Assembly: GCA_011620605.1 (NCBI GenBank)
Contig: WOYW01000014.1
Coordinates: 62,001 to 126,000 of the forward strand
Origin: Bacteroidales bacterium
GTDB taxonomy: Bacteria; Bacteroidota; Bacteroidia; Bacteroidales; UBA932
Direction: 5' to 3'
Length of the DNA: 64,000 nt
The number at the start of each line of letters is the position of its first letter. Positions within the stretch are counted from its first letter, which is position 1. The notes beneath the pieces are model-generated. The model was not told where the DNA came from. It made no database searches and saw only the letters and a program-made list of their open reading frames with translations. Positions 53,192-62,200 of this stretch are shown here, piece after piece. The translations under genes and the position numbers were made by a program.

Positions 53192-53456
53192 CCACCAGGG
53201 GCAATATTCCCGTGTTTTTGCCCCTGGTGGGGCTCAAAACAACCCCACCAGGGGCAGTTTTGTGGGGTTTTTGCACATGGTGGGGCCTAAAACATACCCA
53301 CCAGGGGCAGTTTCCCAGTGTTTTTGCCCCTGGTGAAACTCAAACCCTACCCGCCAGGAGCACTTTTGCCCTGTTTTCGTACCTGGTCAACCTAATAACA
53401 ACCCCATCAGGGGCCGTCTGACTTTAGTTATGCCCCTAGTAATTAAATTTTTTAGT
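53192..53456 (+). repeat. Five tandem 53-base palindromic (hairpin) units
   Basis: Units start at 53192, 53245, 53298, 53351 and 53404, exactly 53 bases apart. Each has a left arm CCACCAGGGGCA, a 15-base loop ending in TTTT in units 1-4, a right arm TGCCCCTGGTGG, and a 14-base link such as GGCTCAAAACAACC. In unit 1 the arms (53192-53203 and 53219-53230) pair perfectly; unit 3 has one mismatch and unit 2 two, while units 4 and 5 are more eroded. The array fills the region between mnmE and the RAYT-like gene and stops one base before its ATG. It has no spacers of independent sequence, so it is not a CRISPR. I saw no further copy elsewhere in the window. Confidence 0.93.
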
Positions 53457-53457
53457 T

Positions 53458-54315
53458 ATGAACAAAATGTATCACGTATTCAGTGAAGGAGAAAATGTGC
53501 TGTTCAGGGAGAATGGTGACTATGTTTTCTTCAACAACAAGTTTGCTTCTTCAATTTACACTTTCCAGTTGCAGGCTTTGGCAGAAACGACTATGTCTAC
53601 GCATTTTCACTCTATGTTGGAAACTGCAGACGAAAAAGCGGTTGATGATCTCATCCTAAAACTCCGCAAAGCTTACTCTCTTTACTATTCGGCTAAATAT
53701 GGCTATTCCATTGGCGATTCTTTCAAAGTCTCCAAACTTGAGATATCGGGCATGGAATCTATTGTGAACGAATTGAGATACGTTATGAAAAACCAGGTCC
53801 ACCATTACGTGGCCTCATATCCCTTTGCTTACCCCTATTCAAGTGTCTCGTATGTATTTATTGACAGCCTTATCCCCCCGGTTTTCGTTGATGCTTTAAA
53901 TGCCCGAATTTCAAAGATCTGCGAATTGAACTACCGTCAAAAGAGACGCCTGGTAGGTCTGGATGAAGTTCCTGACAACTGGCTGGTATTGGATAACAAC
54001 ATGATCCTACCCTCATCATACATTAATACCGCAAGGGTCCGAACATTCTGGAATAACAATGTCAAGTCGTTTATGTTCGACATCAATAAGAATCAGACAG
54101 ATGCCAGAAAAGAGATCATCAGGGCCGATAATCTTGACATCAGGATTGCAGGATACAGCGACATTGATGTTTGCAGGATCATTGATGACTTCTCGGCCCA
54201 GGCCGGCCGCAAGAGCTTCCACTTCCTAAACAACCATGAACGAAACTCCATAGTCAGGATACTGAAACAGAAAGCGGTTAACGAAGAACAGATCCGGAGG
54301 TGTTTGTGGCTCTGA
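53458..54315 (+). CDS. RAYT-like HUH/Y1 transposase-domain protein
   Basis: A 285-residue protein of the Y1-transposase/REP-associated tyrosine transposase type. It starts MYHVFSEGENVLFRENGDY, as RAYT proteins do (YHVxxRG...LF...DY). The HUH motif is THFH (48-51, His49 and His51) in ETTMSTHFHSML, comparable to MPNHFHLLV. The likely nucleophile is Tyr108 in ELRYVMKNQVHHYVASYP, followed by YPYSSVSY, matching the YIxxNPVxxG...YPWSS block of RAYTs. A C-terminal extension of about 120 residues lacks a motif I recognise. RAYT proteins nick and mobilise palindromic REP sequences; the 53-base hairpin array next to this gene is the natural substrate candidate. Lower GC than rlmD/mnmE suggests acquisition. 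Confidence 0.75.
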   Translation: MNKMYHVFSEGENVLFRENGDYVFFNNKFASSIYTFQLQALAETTMSTHFHSMLETADEKAVDDLILKLRKAYSLYYSAKYGYSIGDSFKVSKLEISGMESIVNELRYVMKNQVHHYVASYPFAYPYSSVSYVFIDSLIPPVFVDALNARISKICELNYRQKRRLVGLDEVPDNWLVLDNNMILPSSYINTARVRTFWNNNVKSFMFDINKNQTDARKEIIRADNLDIRIAGYSDIDVCRIIDDFSAQAGRKSFHFLNNHERNSIVRILKQKAVNEEQIRRCLWL

Positions 54316-54434
54316 ACTGCGGGTCAGTGATTGGCAATGAATACATATACGGAAAGTAGTCACCAATGAACAGATACGGAGGTGTTTGTGGCTTGGAGCT
54401 GCGGGTAGTGATCAGCAATATATGTACTCTCTCC
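54271..54434 (+). repeat. 82-base duplication of the 3' end of the RAYT-like gene
   Basis: Copy 1 (54271-54352) covers the last codons and beyond; copy 2 (54353 to about 54434) follows at once. The best-matched part is GAACAGATNCGGAGGTGTTT (from 54286 and 54368). Copy 2 still encodes NEQIRRCLWL, in a different frame, and reads on where copy 1 has its TGA. It may be the remnant of a second gene copy. Confidence 0.75.
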
Positions 54435-54531
54435 TTGGTAAAAAGACATGTACGGGGAACAGTAATTTTAGACGGACCAACATTTTTCGTGAATCCTTCT
54501 ACGTAAAAAACGCTCTCCTGCATTATCCGCA
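54435..54531. other. Intergenic remnant without a recognisable gene
   Basis: The stretch between the duplicated segment and the pruA stop codon holds no convincing gene or terminator. In the frame of copy 2 the plus strand stays open to about 54550 without homology that I recognise, which would fit a decayed gene end. Confidence 0.4.
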
Positions 54532-56157
54532 TTACATCATATACGGATACCGATAATCATCCGGGCTGACGAAGGTTTCCTTAATGGTTCTGGGATTGAC
54601 CCAGCGTATGAGGTTGTATTCGCCACCGGCCTTATCGTTGGTTCCGGATGCCCGGGATCCTCCAAAGGGTTGCAATCCCACAATAGCTCCCGTTGGTTTG
54701 TCGTTGATGTAGAAGTTCCCGGCGGCGTACCTGAGCTTTTCACACATATGTGCAGCGGCAATGCGGTCGGTGGAAAAGACGGCTCCTGTCAGCCCGTAGG
54801 GCGATGTGGTATCACAAAGTTCCAGGGTTTCTTCCAATTTGGAGTCTTCATATACATAGACACATAGTACCGGGCCGAAGATTTCTTCTTCCATCAATTT
54901 AAAACGGGGGTTGGTAGTTACCACGATCGTAGGACGAATAAAATATCCGGTTGATTTATCGCATTGACCGCCGGCAATGATTTCTGCTTCAGGGGAATTC
55001 CGGGCATAATCAATGTAGGATTTGATATTGTCAAATGCTTTTTCGTCAATTATGGCATTCATGAAATTACCGGCATCTTTCACATCGCCCATCTTAATAT
55101 CCCCGGCAAGATCACACATGCATTTCTTAATTCCTGCCCATAAAGAACCGGGCACGTACATGCGGGAAGCGGCACTGCACTTTTGACCCTGGTACTCAAA
55201 AGCACCGCGGATAGCATTGATGCAGACATCTTTGGTATTTGCCGAGGGGTGGACAAAAATGAAGTCTTTCCCTCCGGTTTCTCCAACCAGGCGGGGATAA
55301 GACTTGTACCCCGAAAGATTGGTGCCGACCCGAGTCCATAATCCGTTGAAGGTGGCGTTTGAGCCTGTGAAATGAATGCCTGCCAGGTCCTTGGAATCCA
55401 GGCATGTGTTGCCTATGACGGATCCCTGTCCGGGTAAGAAGTTGATGACACCAGCGGGCAATCCGGCTTCCATAAAGACTTTCATCAGGTAATAATTGGA
55501 CAGGACAGCTGTAGAGGCCGGCTTCCAAATAGTAGTATTGCCCATCATTACAGGGGCCATGTTCAGGTTTGATGCTATGGATGTGAAATTAAACGGGCTA
55601 ACGGCCAGAACAAAACCTTCCAGGGCCCTGTATTCCATACGGTTCAGCTGATTGTAAGCAGATTTGGGCTGCATTTCGTAAATACGCCCCGCGAAACCCA
55701 CGTTGTATTTCAAAAAGTCGATGGCCTCGCAAACGGCATCAATCTCGGACTGATATATATTTTTGCTTTGGCCGAGCATGGTGGCGGCGTTGATCACCGG
55801 ACGGTAGCGGGACGAGATCAACTCGGCAGCCTTAAGCAAAATGGAGGCTCTGATGGTCCAGGTCATGTCCGACCAGGTTTTCCGCGCTTCAAGTGCTGCG
55901 CTGATGGCCATTTCTACCTGGGCCTTTCCGGCTTTATGATATTTAGCAATTACTTTGTTGTGATCATGGGGCATTCTGATCTCTCCCAGGTTCCCGGTCC
56001 GGATCTCCTTACCTCCGATGATCAGGGGAATATCTACAATAGTTTGGGATTGTCTTTCAAGTTCTTTGTCTAAAAGAATTCTTTCAGGACTACCTCCCAA
56101 ATAGCCAAGAATGGGTTCGTTCTGAGGTAACGGAAAATTGTAAACAGCATTATTCAT
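54532..56157 (-). CDS. pruA: 1-pyrroline-5-carboxylate dehydrogenase
   Basis: A 541-residue aldehyde dehydrogenase that oxidises glutamate semialdehyde to glutamate, the last step of proline breakdown. The catalytic cysteine is in EYQGQKCSAASR and the general base in VGETGGKDF; VSPFNFTSIASNLNMAP and the C-terminal FGGSRASGTNDKAGG are hallmarks of the group. The length suits the stand-alone PruA of Bacteroidota, without the fused proline dehydrogenase. No proline dehydrogenase gene is next to it. It lies downstream of a ModE-like regulator, separated by a hairpin with a -7-like sequence at its centre. Confidence 0.95.
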   Translation of the reverse strand: MNNAVYNFPLPQNEPILGYLGGSPERILLDKELERQSQTIVDIPLIIGGKEIRTGNLGEIRMPHDHNKVIAKYHKAGKAQVEMAISAALEARKTWSDMTWTIRASILLKAAELISSRYRPVINAATMLGQSKNIYQSEIDAVCEAIDFLKYNVGFAGRIYEMQPKSAYNQLNRMEYRALEGFVLAVSPFNFTSIASNLNMAPVMMGNTTIWKPASTAVLSNYYLMKVFMEAGLPAGVINFLPGQGSVIGNTCLDSKDLAGIHFTGSNATFNGLWTRVGTNLSGYKSYPRLVGETGGKDFIFVHPSANTKDVCINAIRGAFEYQGQKCSAASRMYVPGSLWAGIKKCMCDLAGDIKMGDVKDAGNFMNAIIDEKAFDNIKSYIDYARNSPEAEIIAGGQCDKSTGYFIRPTIVVTTNPRFKLMEEEIFGPVLCVYVYEDSKLEETLELCDTTSPYGLTGAVFSTDRIAAAHMCEKLRYAAGNFYINDKPTGAIVGLQPFGGSRASGTNDKAGGEYNLIRWVNPRTIKETFVSPDDYRYPYMM

Positions 56158-56175
56158 TATATGTACTTTTAAAAA

Positions 56176-56207
56176 TTAGCGAATTGCAAATTTATGCAAT
56201 TCGCTAA
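56176..56207 (-). terminator. Perfect 13-base dyad: terminator of the regulator gene and possible pruA promoter site
   Basis: TTAGCGAATTGCA (56176-56188) and TGCAATTCGCTAA (56195-56207) pair perfectly around six bases. On the minus strand a TTTTT run follows, as in an intrinsic terminator 39 bases after the ModE-like stop codon. The minus strand also reads TAAATTTG (56194-56187), an exact TAnnTTTG match, across the centre, 29 bases before the pruA start. Confidence 0.7.
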
Positions 56208-56246
56208 CAAGTTCATATGTTTTCAAAAAAGATTTGGAAGATTTTG

Positions 56247-56594
56247 CTATTTTCCTGTAGAAATCTTTTGGGTTATTTCTGATAAAAACGGATCACACAG
56301 ATCGTGTAATTTTTCGAAAGTCTCCATCAACTGCACCCCTTGCGGGGTTAGGGTTGTTGTTCCTCCTGCAGGCCCTCCCTGTTTTGTTTCCAGGATAGGA
56401 TAACCCAATCTTTCCTCTATGGCTCTTACCCTATCCCATGTTTTCCGGTAGCTCAGATCCAGCTTTACAACAGCATGTTTAAAAGATCCGGTTTCCTCTA
56501 TGGTTTTCAACAGCTTGTATTTCCCATCCCCGAAAATACTGACCCCATCCTGATCCTCGATCCAGAATTTGTATTTAAAATGCAATTGGTTCAT
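56247..56594 (-). CDS. ModE-like winged-helix regulator (DNA-binding domain only)
   Basis: A 115-residue protein matching the N-terminal domain of ModE: KLLKTIEETGSFKHAVVKLDLSYRKTWDRVRAIEERLGYPILET followed by the GGPAGGTTTLTPQG wing. The molybdate-binding TOBE domains of full ModE are absent, so it is one of the short LysR-type wHTH proteins common in Bacteroidota, whose signal is not obvious. It lies upstream of pruA on the same strand, with a hairpin in between, so it could regulate pruA or merely neighbour it. Confidence 0.85.
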   Translation of the reverse strand: MNQLHFKYKFWIEDQDGVSIFGDGKYKLLKTIEETGSFKHAVVKLDLSYRKTWDRVRAIEERLGYPILETKQGGPAGGTTTLTPQGVQLMETFEKLHDLCDPFLSEITQKISTGK

Positions 56595-56659
56595 AATTAT
56601 AGCGAATATACAGTATTTTTGAAAACAACCTGGTTTTTTACAGGATGGTGTAAAAAATG

Positions 56660-56693
56660 AAAAAGGGGCTTGCTGAAAGACAACCCCCTTTTT
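56660..56693 (-). terminator. Terminator of the SusC/SusD operon
   Basis: AAAAAGGGG and CCCCCTTTTT flank a TTG/CAA pair with one bulged base. On the minus strand the stem is followed by further T residues. It lies 35 bases past the LamG lipoprotein stop codon and looks usable on both strands. Confidence 0.75.
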
Positions 56694-56727
56694 CCGTCAA
56701 TAAACGACCGTTTCTGCACTAGATCGT

Positions 56728-57807
56728 TTATTTTTCATCGTTGTACAATTTGGCTACCTGTCCGGCATCCAATGCAATATTGTACAATTTCAACTCATCT
56801 ATTAACCCTACAAAACCATCCCAGCCATCAGGAGTGCGTGACCAGGCCCAATCCCATACGGCATCTGCTTCTTCATATGTTGTACATGCACCTATCATTA
56901 ACGGCAAGACAGTTTCGTAATTAAATGCGCCGGTTCCGGTAAGACCGGTCTTGGTGGTTTCGTCCCATTCCATTGTTGCTTCTCCGTTCACGTAGAACAC
57001 CAGTTTCTTGGTGTTCATGTTCAGGGTTACCACCAAATGGGTCCATTCACCGTTGGGAGCAGAGAAATCCATCTGGTTGTCTGCATCTACCCATCCGTCT
57101 TCATTGGTGTGAATGGTAAAGAACGGTTTGTTTTGTTCCTGAAGCTGGAATTTCCAGGAATTCCAGTAATTGAATGACATAATGTAATTACCGGCCCTTG
57201 TGGAATCGGGTTTTACCCAGGCCGAAATTGACAACTGACTTCCCAACAAGTCGTTGGCCGTATAATCGTTGATCCGCAGGTGTGACCCGTTGTTAAAATA
57301 AATAGCGTTCCCTACTTTACCTGTCTTGAAACTGGGTAAATTCGTATTCTCTCCAAATATTTCAGCCGGCCCCATTGTGAGCTCTGCAGTCCAGCCTTTA
57401 CCGGCTGTTTCGAACTGGTTATTGCTCACTGATTCATCAAAAGTCATACCCATTATAAGAGCAGTTTCAGGAATTAGCCCGTATTCAGACGCTAAAAATG
57501 TTTCTTTTGCCTGAGTTAGCTGTACCACTATTGCATTTACTTGTGCCTGAGTGGCTTCTTTGTCGTTGATAATTGTTTTGGCAGCATTTACCACAGTTGT
57601 AAAGGCAGTAATGGCATCAGCAGGAAAATCGGTAGATAAAGTGGGAGAATTCAACAGTGCATCGCATTCATCAACAAGTGCACTAAGCTCAGTTTTGTCA
57701 GCTTCTTCTACAACAGGATCATCTTTATCGCAAGCGGTAAAAGAACCTGTCAGCAAGATGAATGCAAACAATGCAATAAGAGCATTTTTTAAGTTTACTT
57801 TTTTCAT
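56728..57807 (-). CDS. FIVAR/LamG-domain surface lipoprotein of the SusCD locus
   Basis: A 359-residue lipoprotein (start set at 57807, with MKKVNLKNAL; leader ending FTAC, Cys26). A helical FIVAR-like segment (about 35-105, with FTTVVNAAKTIINDKEATQAQV) is followed by a LamG/concanavalin-like domain (about 115-355, KVGNAIYFNNGSHLRI, LSISAWVKPDS, FVGLIDELKLYN). It occupies the SusE/SusF-like position after susD and is therefore a likely surface glycan-binding protein that captures substrate for the SusCD pump. The longer frame to 57858 lacks a better leader. Ligand unknown. Confidence 0.82.
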   Translation of the reverse strand: MKKVNLKNALIALFAFILLTGSFTACDKDDPVVEEADKTELSALVDECDALLNSPTLSTDFPADAITAFTTVVNAAKTIINDKEATQAQVNAIVVQLTQAKETFLASEYGLIPETALIMGMTFDESVSNNQFETAGKGWTAELTMGPAEIFGENTNLPSFKTGKVGNAIYFNNGSHLRINDYTANDLLGSQLSISAWVKPDSTRAGNYIMSFNYWNSWKFQLQEQNKPFFTIHTNEDGWVDADNQMDFSAPNGEWTHLVVTLNMNTKKLVFYVNGEATMEWDETTKTGLTGTGAFNYETVLPLMIGACTTYEEADAVWDWAWSRTPDGWDGFVGLIDELKLYNIALDAGQVAKLYNDEK

Positions 57808-57832
57808 AATAGTGTAGTTTAGATTGTAATTT

Positions 57833-59254
57833 TTATTGTATGGCATGGTTAGTATCAATCTCGGATTGAGGTATGGGGAAGTAGAACCGGGGTCCTATCC
57901 ATTTGAGATTGGGAGCCAGGGCAGCCTCGGCCACTTCCCTGCCCCAGCGCATAAGATCAAAGAAACGATGGAATTCAAATCCCAGTTCTTTCCTGCGTTC
58001 GTTCCGGATAACCTCACGAAGTAAAGACTGGCTTGCCGAGACCAGGGGAGACAAATGAACCCTGTTTCTGACTTTGTTCACTTCAGTGATGGCAGCCTGT
58101 GTCTGGTTTGTTTCGTTCAATGCCTCGGCTTTCATCAACAGGATATCGGCATAACGAATGGCATGGTATGGAATCACCGATTGGGCTTTGGCCTTGCCGG
58201 GAATCATGTCCTCGTTGTATTTTTTTACCAGATAACCGGTTGCTTCTGACCATGCAGCCGAATAAGTGGTGTCGTTGAACCAGGATTTACCGTCACGGCC
58301 AATAGAAGCATCCAAACGGGGATCGTCCAGACCATCAATTGTTTTTTCTGTAAACGCATCTACATAGCTCTGGGTGGGGGCATTGAAATAGTAACCTCCC
58401 TCCATGGAAGGAGCAAACCAAACGTTCAAATGATTGCCCAGTGATACCTGATCGTTATCTACGTAACGGATGCCAAAAAGAACTTCACGGCTGTCTTCGG
58501 CACCGGCTTTAAAGAGATCTTCATAGTTATCCTCCAAGACGTATTTACCCAAGCTCTCCAACGTCTGTATATGATTCAGGCTCTCTTCGTATTTTTTCTG
58601 GTACAATGCTACTTTTGCCAACAATCCCAAGGCAGCACCTTTTGTTACACGTCCTTGATCCATGTCGTAGGAATCCGGCAAATCGGCTTCCGCTTCGCGC
58701 AGGTCCTTTTCAATCTGTGCATATATTGCCGGCACATCGCTCAGTTCCACATAAATGGTCTCACTTGTATTCTGAGGAGCCAGCTTCAAAGGAATCTCCC
58801 CAAAAATATTTACCAGGTTAAAATAGGCATATGCCCTCAGAAATTTAGCTTCGGCTATAAGACGTTTTTGAAGTGTTTCGTCCATCTGAATACCGGGCAC
58901 GTAAGCTATTACGTTATTTGCACGCGCTATCGTTTCGTAAGTGTTCTGCCAATAAGTATTCAGAACACCGTTATCTGCCTTTGCCGATAAATCGTCTATG
59001 GAGTTGATATCTGCCTGGTCGCCGGCATTCCCACCTTTGACAGCGTCGTCCGAGGCGACATCACCGAATATCCACAACGTACTCCCGTAAAGTGAATTAT
59101 ATACACCTGTAGTCGCCGCGATCGCATTTTCGGCAGATATGAAAAAGCTTTCCGATGTGTATTGTCCTTTCAGGTCGGCCTGGAGAAAATCGCCACAGGA
59201 AGCGGCCAGAAGACCAAAACCGGTTAATGCCAAAATGGATTTTATTGTTTTCAT
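57833..59254 (-). CDS. SusD/RagB-family lipoprotein
   Basis: A 473-residue SusD homologue; leader ending LLAASC with Cys20, then the TPR-like fold with NTYWQNTYETIARANNVIAYV and KFLRAYAYFNLVNIFGEIPL, the family's strongest signatures, and a C-terminal ELGFEFHRFFDLMRWG. SusD proteins form the lid of the SusC transporter and bind glycan or peptide at the cell surface. It lies 13 bases after susC and 25 before the LamG lipoprotein. Substrate not predictable from this sequence. Confidence 0.95.
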   Translation of the reverse strand: MKTIKSILALTGFGLLAASCGDFLQADLKGQYTSESFFISAENAIAATTGVYNSLYGSTLWIFGDVASDDAVKGGNAGDQADINSIDDLSAKADNGVLNTYWQNTYETIARANNVIAYVPGIQMDETLQKRLIAEAKFLRAYAYFNLVNIFGEIPLKLAPQNTSETIYVELSDVPAIYAQIEKDLREAEADLPDSYDMDQGRVTKGAALGLLAKVALYQKKYEESLNHIQTLESLGKYVLEDNYEDLFKAGAEDSREVLFGIRYVDNDQVSLGNHLNVWFAPSMEGGYYFNAPTQSYVDAFTEKTIDGLDDPRLDASIGRDGKSWFNDTTYSAAWSEATGYLVKKYNEDMIPGKAKAQSVIPYHAIRYADILLMKAEALNETNQTQAAITEVNKVRNRVHLSPLVSASQSLLREVIRNERRKELGFEFHRFFDLMRWGREVAEAALAPNLKWIGPRFYFPIPQSEIDTNHAIQ

Positions 59255-59267
59255 AATGCAATCGTCT

Positions 59268-62200
59268 TTAAAAAGTTAAATTTAACCCAATGGTGACGCT
59301 CCTGGCAACAGGATACGTTCCCCAGTCAATGCCGTTGGCAATATCACCTTCAGCCGCAGAGTTCGTACTCACAGTCATTTCAGGATCAAGCCCCGAATAA
59401 TTGGTAATCGTGAAGAGGTTTGTTCCCGACAGGTATAAACGTATGTTGTTAATATGCCATTTCTTGGTATTCGGAATGGTATAACCCAGTTGAACGTTCT
59501 TAAGCCTGAAATAGGATCCGTCTTCCAGGAATCTTGTGGAAGCCCTTACGTTATTGGCCTTTGCTGCCCAGGATGCACGCGGCTGGGTATTGGATGTACC
59601 TTCACCGGTCCAGTGCTCATTGTAATACCTTTGGGTAACATTGAATCCGCGGTAGAATCCTTCAATATCATAATTCACCTGCGAAAAGATCTTTTGTCCG
59701 AATGCTCCCTGGAAAAACAATGAAATGTCAAATCCTTTATAATCTCCGGATATATTCAAACCAGTTGTTACCATAGGAATAGAACTACCTGCATAAACCC
59801 GGTCGTTGGCATCGATGATGTTGTTGCCATCCTGATCAACGTATTTTACGTCACCCGCCTTGATATTCTTTCCCTGGTAGGCCGAGGTCAGGACTTCCAT
59901 CTCGTTTTGGAAGATCCCTGCCATTTCATACAGGAAAAAGGAACCTATGGGGTAACCAGATTCTGTTTTTGTAGCATAGACACCTGTATCTACCCTTCCA
60001 CCGTAATAAGGAAATTCCAGCTCCCGTACCTGGTTGTATAAATAACCGGCATTTAACGAGATATTGAACCCACCGTCATTGAATTGCCTGCGGTAGAATA
60101 TTTCCAGGTCCACCCCGGTATTCAATACGTTTCCGGTACTGTTGAGGTACGGAGGACCTGCCAGACCCGAAGAAGGTGGCAATGATGCAGGCAACAGCAT
60201 GTCTTTGGTCGTTTTATAATAATAATCCAGGGTTATACCAAAAGTGTTCCCAAAGAATTCCATGTCTATCCCCGCATTGAATTGACTGCTGGTCTCCCAT
60301 TTAAGATCTTCATTACCAAGAAGGGACTGGGCAAAACCGTCGTAACTGTTCCCTCCAAAAGTATAGTAATAATTAGGAGTAAACCGGTCCAGATAGGAAT
60401 AAAGTGGAATATTCTGGTTCCCAATAGCACCATACCCAACACGGATCTTCAGTTTGTCAATGTTATCTGCCTGTTTCATGAACTCTTCCTCTTCCATGTT
60501 CCATCCCCCGGATACAGAATAGAATGTTCCCCAACGGTTTCCCTGGCTAAACCGGGAAGAACCGTCCCGACGAATGATCCCGGACAGGTAATATTTCTGC
60601 TTGTAATTATAATTGACATTGGCAAAAAATGACAAGAGACTGGAAGACCATTCGGTTTGGTTATTGTTCTTTTTAGTAGTTCCCAGACCCAGGTATACGA
60701 AATTCGGATCTGCGTTGGTAAATTCGCTTTCACTGGCGTACAAACCCGTACCTGTATTCCTTATGACTTCACCTCCCAGCAACGAGGTGATGTTGTGACT
60801 CTCTCCAATTGTAATGCTGTGATTCAAGGTGGTATTAACCGTCCAGGTGTTCTGTTTCACCGTGGAAACATCCAGGTTGTTGGTACTATTGATCCTGTTG
60901 GCTGTTCCCCATGTCTTGTTAAACACCCTCATTTCGGTATCGTTGTAGTCGGTACCGGCCGTTGCTTTAACAAAGAAGTTGGCTGGCAGTGTAAGAAGTA
61001 CATTCCCTGAAACAAGCAGGGATTTAATTTTTCTTGTTCTGTCAGTGTTGACACACAATCCTTCGGGACTGTAACCGTCACCGAAAAACGAATTATATAC
61101 CGAATTGCCGTAATATTCAGAAGGCAGATCCACAAACTTCTCGTTTTCATCGTAAACGGGGATGGCCGGATTCCTAAACAGGGCATACCTGACCACACTG
61201 CCCCCTTCGCCGGCATATCCGTCTCCCGAACTGGAAACCAGACGGTTATTTGAAAAACCGCCACTTACGTTCAGACTAACTTTCAGCCAGTCTTTCATAT
61301 CTGAAGAAACGTTGGAACGCATATTATACCTGTTGTAATCCGTTCCTTTGATGATCCCATCCTGCTTGAAAAGGGTTCCGGAGATCAGGTATTGTGTTCT
61401 TTCGTTTCCACCGCTGAATGAAAGTTCGTGTGAATGAATGGGAGCAACCCTGAAAATTTCTTCCAGGTGATTCACATCGGGAAAATCCTGTACCCAGTCT
61501 CCCTGGATCAATTGCCGTTTTACAATAGACGCGGCATTATCCGTGGCTGCCGCCTGGTTGTATAACTCGATGTATTGCTCTGTGTTGGCCATGGGTGTTA
61601 GCCTGCCGTGAAACTGGTTTCCCAATTGGGCATTGTAACTAATCCTGGCTTCTCCGGTCCTTCCGCTTTTTGTCGTAATAAGAATTACTCCGTTGGAAGC
61701 ACGCGAACCGTAAATGGCTGCCGAAGAGGCATCTTTTAGCACGGTCATGTTCTCAATTTCGTTGGGGGAAATGTTGTTCAGGGCGCCTTCCTGGGGAATA
61801 CCGTCCACGATATAAAGAGGTTCGTTACTGGCATTAATGGAGCCTACACCACGGATCCTGACGGCAATAGGCGATCCGGGGGCTCCTGTTTGCGTTGCTA
61901 CGTTCACACCGGCCACACGACCCTGCAATGCCTGTTGGGCCGAGGCTACCGGTGTTTTTGTAAGGTCCTTGTCTTCCACTTTACTTATAGCTCCCAGTAC
62001 ATCGCGTTTTTTCTGTACACTGTAACCCACCACAACCAGTTCATCCATAACCATGGATTCCTGCTCCAGAGTAATATCCAGCGTTGTCTGTTCTGTCACC
62101 AGGATTTCTTTGGCAGTAAAACCGATGTATGAAATCCTCAGGGTACTGTTCTGCGGTACGGTCAGATTGAATTTTCCGTCAATATCTGTCGTCGTTCCGC

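Noticed and set aside
53176-53421. An 81-codon plus-strand open frame across the hairpin array
   Set aside because: It consists of translated repeat units without family resemblance; the dyad structure and promoter position explain the DNA better.
53192-53456. CRISPR array
   Set aside because: The whole 53-base unit repeats without unique spacers, the units erode steadily, and no cas gene is near.
53192-53456. Series of intrinsic terminators or a riboswitch
   Set aside because: No T-run follows the stems on the plus strand, and five equal units do not resemble any riboswitch class known to me.
54278-54532. 84-codon minus-strand open frame between the RAYT-like gene and pruA
   Set aside because: It is antisense to the duplicated gene end, has no leader, motif or start context, and looks like chance.
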